Assembly (NCBI RefSeq): GCF_040954835.1
Contig: NW_027168341.1
Coordinates: 487,001-551,000, forward strand
Reading direction: 5' to 3'
DNA length: 64,000 bases
Origin: Lepisosteus oculatus
Lineage: Eukaryota > Chordata > Actinopteri > Semionotiformes > Lepisosteidae
The notes beneath the pieces were generated by a model. That model saw only the letters and a list, made by a program, of their open reading frames with translations. It did not search any database and was not told where the DNA came from. A program made the position numbers and the translations under genes. Below are positions 11,378 through 20,464 of the stretch, piece by piece; within the stretch, counting starts at the first letter, position 1, and every line of letters starts with the position of its first letter.

Positions 11378-11703
11378 CAGTGGGCATTGATTCGTCGAAT
11401 ATACGTATATTCACGGCGAAAATACGGCTATACGTATATATACGTCGCCTCGACGTATAATCAACGTCGAATTGCAACCGTAAAATCGACGACATTAATA
11501 AACGCATATATAACGTCGAAAACACATCTAACACAGTGCCTGAGGCTTTTTACTGTACGTATCGTGTGTGCCGCAACTAGGAGTATACGGCTCTCTGCAC
11601 AGTGTACGAAGTAAATTATTTTCGCAGTAATTAATTTACACGTGTATAATAAATATAGTAAATATAATAAATTAATTACTGCGAAAATAATTTTCTTCGT
11701 AAA
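11378..11703 (+). mobile_element. Half copy of the palindromic transposon end
   Basis: It starts CAGTGGGCATTGATTCGTCG and runs to just past the centre of the palindrome described at 51496-52046, then stops and joins the env fossil. It has inserted in the tRNA/U4 module: the undisturbed reading GAGTTTACCTTTCACAG is seen at 33555. Confidence 0.75.
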
Positions 11704-13200
11704 TCCTGCAATCCAGATGATTGGGGCATTGGTGCATGGCTACAGTCTGTGCTAGGAACATGGAGAGGGTCTCTGGTTCAATACATATTTGTGGGTCTGG
11801 TATTATTCGTTATGATCATATCGTTAATATCCTGTTTGAAAAACATGTGGACTAAAGCTGCTGCTTCTGTGCTAATTGTACGCCCTGAAGGGATCATGAA
11901 GGTCAAAAAATGATTTCATGGGAAAGGTTCTCTTATCTAGTGGCAGAACCTGATGGGTAGAACAATATAGTTTTAAGGGGGGTTACCCTTGGGAGTGATT
12001 CCCCTAGATGCAAATGATTATTGTGGTTTGTTTGTTCATAATAAGATGTTTTGCAGGAACGGAACAAAGAGAAATTTTACAACTTCAGCTAGAATTGTTC
12101 TGCAAAACGTCACAGCTGAGGCAGGGGAACAATGTGTAGATTTTTCTAAGAGTTATTACCCAGTTGTTGACCAATCTGTTGACCAAAGTTGACCAAAAAA
12201 GCCTAAGATTATGCTGGGCTCCAGCCCACAGGGATTTACCTGTGCTGTAAGAACTAATGAGTGAATAAGGAGACTGGATTCTGGTGAAAGACTTCAGGAA
12301 AAAGAAATGGTGTTCACTCAGGTGGAGGGGGCTGTACCAGGTGCTGCTGACCACTGCCACTGCTGTGAAGGTCACAGAAATGGTGCCCTGGATTCATGCT
12401 TCCCACTGTAAAAAGGTCACAAACGAACTGAGCAAAGCGCAGGAGTGATGTCTCCACAAGGACAGATGGGGATAACCTGCTTGGGACTGATGTGCACAGC
12501 CTTTTTCCTTTTTATGTAGAAGCCTGTCACCACCCCAAAAGAGGAAGAATCTAAACACGAAGCCTCTTTGTATACAAACTGGCTGAATGAAACTGATAAT
12601 GAGGGGGACATGAGTAATTTGTGGTATAAATTTATAAATCATACTGTAAAGTTAAAGAAATTTAATGCATCTTGTTATATATGTGCTTTAATGCCTCATT
12701 CTACAGCCTCACCCATGCGACTTTTTATGAAATGTACTCTTTTATTAATATCACGTTAGAAGGCTTAGACGCTATCAAACAAGAATTAAGGGGAGTTAGA
12801 TTAATGGCACTTCAGAACAGGTTCGTGCTGGACCTTCAAAATGCAGCATCTGGAGGAGTCTATGCTTTAGTAGGAGACTCCTGTTGTACATATATTCCAG
12901 CTAATGACGATGATTATGGAAATCTTACGCTCGCTATTCAGCATTTGAAAGAACTAAAAGACAAGGTGAATAAAGAGAGAGGCATAAAAGATACACCGGC
13001 TTTTCTCTCCTGGTTAGAATCACAGTTTGGGCCAGGGGGAATGTTTTTCTTTTAAGTTACTAACACCGATTATAGGGGCTGTGATACTTGTCTTCCTGTT
13101 TTTATGTTGCTGTATGACATGTATTATTCCAATGCTTCGAAATATGGAAATATGGTACCTAGGGGGATAAACTGTTCATCCTTCCAGTCTGGAGAATTGG
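11704..13200 (+). mobile_element. Endogenous retrovirus env fossil, partial
   Basis: Fragments show surface-protein-like stretches with N-glycosylation sequons (near 12580-12660) and a transmembrane-subunit core near 12760-12900 with an LQNR...LDL heptad region followed by a CC motif in GDSCCTYI. Near 11750-11870 there is a hydrophobic membrane segment. This resembles gammaretrovirus-like or other class I env. The pieces are out of the usual order and broken; no gag, pol or LTRs are visible here. It is an old fossil. Confidence 0.7.
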
Positions 13201-14820
13201 CAGCTGTCTGACGTCAGTAAGTGATCCTTAAAAAATTAATAGTTCCATGACAGTGTGCATCACCAGAAAATCAATTTCAATGCATTAAAACTCTTGTTAT
13301 CCTTCTGATCATTGAAGTGTCATTGCCCCAGCACTGTATACTCTTACTTTTGACGCCTGTCTGAAGTTGGATCCATTTCTAAGAATGGTGACTCACATAT
13401 CCTCATGCTCAACTTTGGCTCAACCACACAAACTATGAAGTTAATCATCTGCTTTTGCTCCAAGATTTATGTTACTAGGCTCTCTCCTGGGGATCCTCGT
13501 GTTCAAACATTGCCCTTATTGTGGATGATCCATGACAGAATTCAGGGAATTCAGAATTCTGATACCTCAGCTCAGATTCTGACTGGGCAGACTGTCATTG
13601 CCTGGTGTGAATGTGTGCATATCTGTTTTTGTGCATGTTCTGTGGCCTGTTGTACAGTACATCACAAATGAAAGGGAAATGGAAAACTAAAATAAGACTC
13701 AAGTGTTTTATCTTTCATTAACAGTGTTTCATTAGTATCTGTGCTAGATCCTGTCATCCACTGCTTACCACGACAGGCTCTAACTCAGGATAGCAGCTAA
13801 TACATTTAACAATCTCACTGCACAATGTTGTATATTCAAGGGCTGATCTTCTGTACTTTTTCTTTCACTTTTCATTTCCTAGAAACTCAGTCCTGCCAGG
13901 AATAATCTGAGAACAAAATCAATCTGAGTGAAAATCTAAGCAGAGGAAGATTGTTTTACAGAGTCAACAAGGTCTAATTCAAGGTCATCAGCACTAACAA
14001 CATTCTCTCTGGAGACAGGCGATAAGAAAATTGAAAGTGTGTATTGTTACACAACAGCAGAGACTATGAGTTATGCTATCATGAGAGTGGTGATGGATTT
14101 TTTTCATTGCTTAGTTTTGCAGGTTCTGTACATTTGAACATTCAAAGTGACTAAAGTAAAGGAGTTTTCCCTTTTTACCACATAATTCCCAAAGATCAAC
14201 ACTAATAGAAAGCCTAATTCCAGCCAAGATTCAATTACTGTCTCTCAGGCATCCCAGCAGTGGATTTCATGACTTCAGACAGCCATCTTTATCAGTGGAG
14301 AACTCAATGCTCTGAGGTTTACTGGCAGAGTCTCACACTGGGTAATATGTTGGTAAATAATGTCCTATGGAATTCTACTATTGATAAATTCTACTATGGA
14401 ACTGCGATGTGTCCTGAAAAAATCTTCTATGATAGTGGTACAGTCCATCACACCCCACCTACAGCCTTTAAAAGAGAAAAAAATATTCTGATATTATGGT
14501 GGAAAAAGAGCCCTGGAATCTTTGTAGAAGGACAAAAGACGGAAAGAACGGGCAGTGTAACCATGGCGAAGAGAAGGGAAATATTGGAGAGAGCTTTTTT
14601 CATACACTTTTTATCATTGTTTTTCCAGCCCAACAATGATCAACAAATATGGGCAGGCGTCCTGTGCCAAATCCAATCTACCTTTCTTCCAAGCATACAG
14701 GAATGTCAGTGAATTAAATATTGACATATGAAAATACCCAAAAATATGCAATCACACATATGCAGTTTGAGCAAACATAAGACAATACCCAAGTACCACA
14801 AACTACCAGGCATCATTAGC
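13200..14820. other. Stretch without recognisable gene
   Basis: AT-moderate sequence with one 150-codon open frame (14260-14712) that resembles nothing I know. No tRNA, repeat end or splice-bordered exon is seen. It could be decayed retroviral or unique sequence. Confidence 0.4.
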
Positions 14821-14825
14821 AGTTC

Positions 14826-14995
14826 AGGTGGGGAGCTGTGTCAGCATGCGTAGGCTGCAAAGGAACAAGTAATAGGTCTATTCCATGCTTAAAAGAGAAG
14901 AAAGAAAACACAACATTTCAGCCGTGGAGCCCTCACACCTGAAGAAGGCTCCACGGCCGAAACGTTGTGTTTTCTTTCTTCTCTTTTCATCTAGT
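14826..14995. mobile_element. Fold-back pair of Penelope terminal sequences
   Basis: The left part is the Penelope tail in reverse (GCGTAGGCTGCAAAGGAACA...), and it runs directly into the forward tail CTCACACCTGAAGAAGGCTC...GAAACGTTGTG. The two form a long hairpin around a short loop and include the hammerhead-like core. No coding region remains. Confidence 0.75.
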
Positions 14996-14999
14996 GTCA

Positions 15000-15776
15000 T
15001 TAGCCAGTTCCTGTCAAAATAAAATAGAAATGGATAACATTCTAGAGAGAGTTTGAAATACCAAGGTACAATTTAAACCATATTTCTTCCACTACAACCA
15101 CAATATTTTGGAGAGATCGCTGAGCCTAACTGTTCTGGCATGCCCGTTAGCCTCCGTCCTGCTTCAGCAATGAATGCAACGGGGCACATTCTGAGGGAGA
15201 TGCGGTCAATCAGGTTGCAGGAAAACCACGCTATGCTTTTTTTTGAGATCCTGAAAAGGACAGAGGGGCCATGTATATGTGTGCAGCTGGATATGTAATT
15301 GCAGGTGGCGTAGCAAATTCTGCTGAAGCCCCACTGCCTGGTGTGGACGGTAGCTGTGCATGTTGCAGCAGAATTGTGCATGTGAGATCAAGGGGGCATG
15401 TCATGTGTTTGAGCACTTCACTCCCTTCCGGAAGCACGTGATTCCCTGAGTCCAAAAAATTTGTAAATTCTTTGGATGACCTGTGGACCGATCTTTCACG
15501 ATGAAGAATTCCTTAAGAAGAATAGATCTCGGCCCACCATCCCAATGCCTCCATCTCAAAACAGCAACCTCCCACTGCCCTTAGTCTGCAAGGCAGTCCT
15601 TTCAAGTGCGATGATGACGCCGGGACCTTCGTTGCCTATTGTACGAGCTGAACTTTTGTGCTCATCAATTCAACGCTCTTTCCATCAACTCATCTTCTCT
15701 TTTGACGCTTCGTGTTTTGTGCTCCTTTGACTATCGGCATATCGGGTGACTGCAAACACTGAAGTTCTTGCTTACG
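15000..15776. other. Stretch without recognisable gene
   Basis: It lies between the Penelope fold-back and the left duplication arm. Three overlapping short open frames on the minus strand (15073-15455) are not kept elsewhere. I see nothing to name. Confidence 0.4.
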
Positions 15777-16036
15777 GAGTGTGGAATAGTGTTTTCAAGT
15801 GATCGCTGTTCTGTCATGTTGACGCCGAGTGAATCTTTCTTTGGCAACATGGGCAGGCTGACAGCAGCGCGAGCGAAAGTAATGGCAAATTTCTTGACTT
15901 ATTTCTGAATGTGAATGTTCTTTAGAAAAGGGATGCGGCGTTGCTTCTCCCCCGTGTAAAGGTCACGCATTCCAGACGTGGTTATGAGCGAACAGTTGCC
16001 GCAAGTGTTTGAAAAGAGCAAGAGAGGAAGTAGCCC

Positions 16037-16109
16037 TGCCCCGTGTGAGGATCAAACTCAGGACCTTCAGATGATGAGACTGACGCGCTACCAACCACGC
16101 CAACGAGGC
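16037..16109 (-). tRNA. tRNA-Met-CAT: tRNA-Met (CAT), elongator
   Basis: The minus strand reads GCCTCGTTGGCG at the 5' end, anticodon loop CTCATCA and T-loop TTTGATC, ending CACGGGGCA; TTTT follows about 25 nt on. It is the mirror partner of 30233-30305, where the anticodon has changed. Confidence 0.88.
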
Positions 16110-16521
16110 CACCTGCAGTACACAGCCGGAAAGTTTGCCTCATGGATTTCAGTCGCCCGTTCCCTAATCTTTAGACGCCCTCTGCTGGATGGTGCATTTG
16201 CCTTTTGAGCTCACCGATACTTTTTTGGTCTGTTTCTGTTGCGAGTCTGTTTTTCAGATCTCACCTAGCACAAGTCTCTCTGGCTGAAGTGGCCTCTCTG
16301 CTTCAGCATCGTGCCCTCACTCAGCCATTAAAAACGTCACTCGGACTTCTGACATGCTGACATGAAATGTCAAGAGAGAGTGGCGGAGACGCTTAAGGCA
16401 GAGAGAAGATGAAGAGGGGGCGTGGCTGCGAAATGATTGACAGCTGCATGACGCTCTCCATGCAAGGCGTGACCACAGGCTAAAGGACACCTTTCGGCAC
16501 ATCAAGCTCTAAGCACACACC

Positions 16522-16594
16522 TGGAGGACGTGGGAAATGATCCCGCTACCTCTCGCATGCAAAGCGAGCGCTGTACCATGCAAGCTAACCCCCC
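16522..16594 (-). tRNA. tRNA-Ala-TGC: tRNA-Ala (TGC), divergent D-arm
   Basis: The minus strand gives GGGGGGTTAGCTTGCATGG, anticodon arm CTCGC-TTTGCAT-GCGAG and 3' end CGTCCTCCA. The D-arm and the T-loop (ATCATTT in place of TTCGATC) depart from the consensus, so it may be a pseudogene. Mirror partner at 29746. Confidence 0.65.
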
Positions 16595-16794
16595 TCCCTG
16601 GGGCTCATGCCTCGGTGTCGCCTAGTGCCGCTTGTTCCCCTCTTACCGGGTGCAGTTCACTGCCCTTCGTCTGCAAGGCAGTCGTGTAATTGCGGCTTTC
16701 TTGACTTATTGATGAAGGTCTGACTGGACGAGCGAATGACGCCTCTCCCCCGTCCTCAAGCTGGCTGACAGAATAAAATGGAAAGTGCTGCCGT

Positions 16795-16866
16795 GGCTCA
16801 TTGGTTTAGGGGTATGATTCTCGCTTAGGGTGTGGGAGGTCCTGGGTTCAACTCGTGGATGAGCCC
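16795..16866 (+). tRNA. tRNA-Pro-AGG: tRNA-Pro (AGG)
   Basis: 72 nt, perfect acceptor GGCTCAT/ATGAGCC, anticodon loop TTAGGGT, TTTTT about 12 bp downstream. The T-stem has mismatches (CTGGG/CGTGG), so folding may be weakened. Confidence 0.82.
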
Positions 16867-17399
16867 TTGTGTGTTCTTTTTGTCCTCGTCCACAAGACTG
16901 GGAACTGATATCCACATCACCTTGCAGCATCTGCTTATGGCAAACGATGGAATGTGACTAATGACTGAACGAGCCTGGTGAATACTCATCACGTGGCACA
17001 ATGAGAGCGTGCAGTCAGCTGTCCAAGGCAGCAACCTCATTGCTCGTTCAAAAGAACACGTACTGAAAACTCATCACCACTATGTCGTAAATGAGCACCG
17101 CGATCGCTTGTTGTCATGCGTCCTTACTTGGGAAATGCAGAAGCAAAAACTGCCCTCTCTCAGCCACCGAAACGTGTGCGGCTCGCCTTGCACTCTCTGC
17201 GCCTCGCATATTTATGGAGCTGTCTGCTCTTCTTTCTGTTGAAGTACGCAAGTTACGGGGCGTACTGCAGACTATGATGTGCTCAATGACAGCTTTCAAG
17301 ATTTGAAAACTATGAGCTTGATGGCTCAAGTCGAACGAATGTGGTTGTTACGCAATTGATGATCAAACGCACGTATTCTAACGATTCGTGAGAGTATGT

Positions 17400-17434
17400 T
17401 CTAAAGGTCCCTGGCTCGATCCCGGGTTTCGGCA
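17400..17434 (+). pseudogene. 3' half of tRNA-Phe
   Basis: TCTAAAGGTCCCTGG, then the T-loop CTCGATC and CCGGGTTTCGGCA, correspond to the last 35 nt of vertebrate tRNA-Phe. No 5' half precedes it. The mirror copy is at 28906-28941. Confidence 0.75.
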
Positions 17435-17543
17435 TTTTGTTTCATCGCGCCCTTTGTTCCTCTCTCCAGCGCCCTCTGCCTAAAGTGACGCGTCCCTTTC
17501 TCAGCCCGAAACGCAAGCGAGAAACCAGCAGCAGTCCCTACAG

Positions 17544-17616
17544 GTTTCCGTAGTGTAGCGGCTATCACATTCGCCTAACACGCGAAAGGTCCCCGGTTCG
17601 AGACTGGGTGCAAACA
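17544..17616 (+). tRNA. tRNA-Val-AAC: tRNA-Val (AAC)
   Basis: 73 nt, anticodon arm TTCGC-CTAACAC-GCGAA, T-loop TTCGAGA. The acceptor has one mismatch (GTTTCCG/TGCAAAC). No T-run is nearby. Mirror copy at 28724. Confidence 0.82.
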
Positions 17617-18190
17617 GCCTCTTCTTGCACGCTCCTGCACTTCACAGAGGTCTTGAACCACCAGTCATTTGTTCCCAATGTATTTCCGGTGCCTTCATGC
17701 ACTCTTGTACCAAACGCACGTTTTTTCTGTACCTGGAGCCGATCATTTGCAATTGGGCTGTCCCGACAGACCACGACGAGCTCTGTCGGCTCAAAAGCAG
17801 CGCAGGACCTGCAAGAACAACAGAAAGATTAGCATCCAGCAGGGGCTTCTTAGTGAGCCCAAGATCTCATCAAGAATCGGCTCCAGCAACAGGGCTGGGC
17901 GCATTGTTCCATTCTCCGACCACTCTCGGTGTAAACAAGTCCCTCCTGGTCTCTGCTTGAATTGCACTTTCCTGCGTTTGCTTTGGTGTAACTGGCTTCC
18001 CCTGCATGGGCGAATGTGAAGAAGATCCTTAGTAAGTCATTGAAGAAACCCGAGAAGAGGTCGGAGTGGTCTCTGTCGTTCATCAACGATCCAGTCAGGC
18101 AGTACTCCTCTGTAAAGCGCCGTTCGTTCACATCAATTGGCTTTTTTTTGCCTTCATTCGTGCAAGTAGTAAAAGCAGACGCCCCTACTC

Positions 18191-18262
18191 TGCCGTGACC
18201 CGGATTCGAACCGGGGTTGTTGCGGCCACAACGCAAAGTACTGACCACTATACGATCACGGC
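18191..18262 (-). tRNA. tRNA-His-GTG: tRNA-His (GTG)
   Basis: 72 nt, acceptor GCCGTGA/TCACGGC, anticodon loop TTGTGGC, intact T-arm CCCCGGTTCGAATCCGGG; TTTT about 20 nt beyond the 3' end. Confidence 0.93.
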
Positions 18263-18463
18263 GAGTTACCGATACACACGTGGCAGGGCGGAAAAGGCTG
18301 TGCTCTCTTCGTGTGACATAATTCGGGAAAGTCCTGACGTTGCATTTCAACTGAGCCCCAGTATACATCGACCCTTCGACACTCTGAGTGACAACTCTCT
18401 TGCGTGTTTTCTCATATTTATGTAGTTTGCTTGCATGATGCCCGGAACAGCAGGGTGGTGCAC

Positions 18464-18535
18464 TCCCATATGGTCTAGCGGTTAGGATTCCTGGTTTTCA
18501 CCCAGGTGGCCCGGGTTCGACTCCCGGTATGGGAA
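18464..18535 (+). tRNA. tRNA-Glu-TTC: tRNA-Glu (TTC)
   Basis: 72 nt, textbook sequence: acceptor TCCCATA/TATGGGA, anticodon loop TTTTCAC, T-arm CCGGGTTCGACTCCCGG, TTTT within 10 bp. Confidence 0.95.
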
Positions 18536-18986
18536 CGTGTCAATTTTGCCTCCTGCTTTCCAAAAGATCAGCACTGTGTACGAAGGAGCCGCATTAAAAC
18601 TACTCAACGTGCAAAACGTGCGAGAAGAGGGGGCGCTAGTTTCCAGCCGAAACTTCTCGCGTGTGAGACGAGCTGACCATCGCTGCAGGAGGTGGGAGGG
18701 TCACTCTGGTAGACAGGGCTGACCTTCGGCAATAGGATTTATACTCTCCAAGATGATATTTGCACTTTCTGGAGAGGCGATTTTCTCCACTTCAGTAGCC
18801 CGATTTCGTCGATTGCGTGGAGAGGGCTGTAGAATGTGGCGCCGTCTTTCCTGCTCCGTCCATGACAGGCGTGCTGGTCTCTGGAGAGAGAGCACGGTCC
18901 ATCAGCGCACCCCAATAAAGGCACTGGAAGCAGCTGAATCGCATTGGCGAAGCTCAGCGCTGGGCCGCTGGGCACATCTGACCACA

Positions 18987-19059
18987 GTTTCCGTAGTGTA
19001 GTGGTCATCACGTTCGCCTCACACGCGAAAGATAACCGGATCGAAACCGGGCGGAAACA
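18987..19059 (+). tRNA. tRNA-Val-CAC: tRNA-Val (CAC)
   Basis: 73 nt, acceptor GTTTCCG/CGGAAAC, anticodon loop CTCACAC. The T-arm is AACCGGATCGAAACCGGG, where the B box has A for the first T of TTCGA. Still foldable. Confidence 0.86.
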
Positions 19060-19930
19060 GACCAGACTTCTTCTGTCGCCACGCACAAAAGGGGATTGGG
19101 GATTCGCCTAGTGCTGTGATCGAACAGACCCACTCACCTCTTAGTGTGGCGGGATCTGCACAGTGCATGTCGCAGCGCATCCTGCTTTCACTTCAATGCG
19201 CGTCCTGATGTACCCCGGTCTCCCGCGTGACAGGTGGGGACAGGTGACAGGTCCACGTGACAGGTCCTATACTAACGAGGAAGACATCACTCTCTCCGAC
19301 CCCCGGCATCGTGTCCCGACCCACCGTGCTGGAAGCCGACTCGTGCTGTGATTCCTTTACGGAGCAGAAATGACAACCGAGGAGCCGAGAGATCATTTCA
19401 GCATTTCGCGTCTGAACGGAAAACACAAACGACCAACTCGGAATGACTTGCCTTTGACGCTTATATACCTCTTAGTGTGGCGGGATCTGCACAGTGCATG
19501 TCGCAGCGCTCCCTGCTTTCACTTCAATGTGCTTCCTGATGTCGAGTCGTGTGCCGTGCGGAGGCTCTGAAAGCGAGAGCAATGAAAAGGTGCACGACAC
19601 TGTGAAATAAACATTAATAAACGCATATATAACGTCGAAAACACATCTAACACTAGGAGTATACAGCACTCTGCACAGTGTACGAAGTAAATTATTTTCG
19701 CAGTAATTAATTATATTTACTATATTTATTATACACGTGTAAATTAATTACTGCGAAAATAATTTACTTCGTACACTGTGCAGAGTGCCGTATACTCCTA
19801 GTGTTAGATGTGTTTTCGACGTTATATATGCATTTATTAATGTCGTCGATTTTACGGTTGCAATTCGACGTTGATTATACGTCGAGGCGACGTATATATA
19901 CGTATAGCCGTATTTTCGCCGTGAATATAC

Positions 19931-20464
19931 TGTAACGCTTACGGCCGACAGGCGCTGTGTAAGAGCCGGCGTACCAGAGCGGGTGACGTCACCGCCCTTC
20001 CCTGTGATAGCAGGACCACAGCTACTGGGCTGTGGAGAGATCTCTCTTTAGCTCACGGGGCTAGGTCGCTGCAGAGAGACGCGGAAGTCCCGGGTTCGAG
20101 CCCCGGACGGTGCAGGGGCCGACCTAATGCGGCAAGGGCGCCCGCCTGAGCCCCCGTTGTGTTACATTGGTGTCAGAAGCGGGGTGGGATAGCCCTTCGC
20201 CGGGGACGGCGATTTAAGCGGGGGAGAGTGTAACGCTTACGGCCGACAGGCGCTGTGTAAGAGCCGGCGTACCAGAGCGGGTGACGTCGCCGCCCTTCCC
20301 TGTGATAGCAGGACCACAGCTACTGGGCTGTGGAGAGATCTCTCTTTGGCTCACGGGGCTAGGTCGCTGCAGAGAGACGCGGAAGTCCCGGGTTCGAGCC
20401 CCGGACGGTGCAGGGGCCGACCTAATGCGGCAAGGGCGCCCGCCTGAGCCCACGTTGCGTTACA
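19931..20464. mobile_element. TRIM: miniature LTR retrotransposon
   Basis: Two 236-bp LTRs (19931-20166 and 20229-20464), each starting TGTAACG and ending GTTACA, enclose only 62 bp. Right after the first LTR is TGGTGTCAGAAGCG, complementary to the 3' end of vertebrate tRNA-Leu (a primer-binding site). Right before the second is a purine run GCGGGGGAGAG (polypurine tract). ATAC flanks both sides as a 4-bp target duplication, and the unbroken target is seen near 52013. The LTRs differ at about four sites, so the insertion is fairly young. It has no coding capacity and would need proteins from another LTR element. Each LTR contains a tRNA-like B box. Confidence 0.88.
20062..20116 (+). promoter_or_regulatory. 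tRNA-like Pol III promoter motif inside the TRIM LTR
   Basis: TAGCTCACGGGGCTAGG (A-box-like, from about 20048) is followed by GGTTCGAGCCC (B-box-like, about 20092) and CCGGACGGTGCA. The second LTR has the same at about +298. The 5' acceptor strand is missing, so it is tRNA-like, not a tRNA gene. Activity is not shown. Confidence 0.4.

Larger units (their letters stand above)
15777..19464 (+). repeat. Left arm of the tRNA-bearing inverted duplication
   Basis: This arm matches 26896-30547 on the opposite strand over almost 3.7 kb, with many substitutions and small indels. It carries, in order, Met(-), Ala(-), Pro(+), Phe remnant(+), Val-AAC(+), His(-), Glu(+) and Val-CAC(+). Non-tRNA spacers are as well conserved as the tRNAs. 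Open frames inside it appear in both arms only because the DNA is duplicated; I see no protein gene. Confidence 0.9.

Noticed and set aside
14260-14712. 150-codon open frame
   Set aside because: No recognisable family, no splice or promoter context, and the composition is like the surrounding non-coding DNA.
17625-18368. Several 60-170-codon frames repeated in both tRNA arms
   Set aside because: They overlap tRNA genes, exist on both strands and are kept only because the arms are duplicates.
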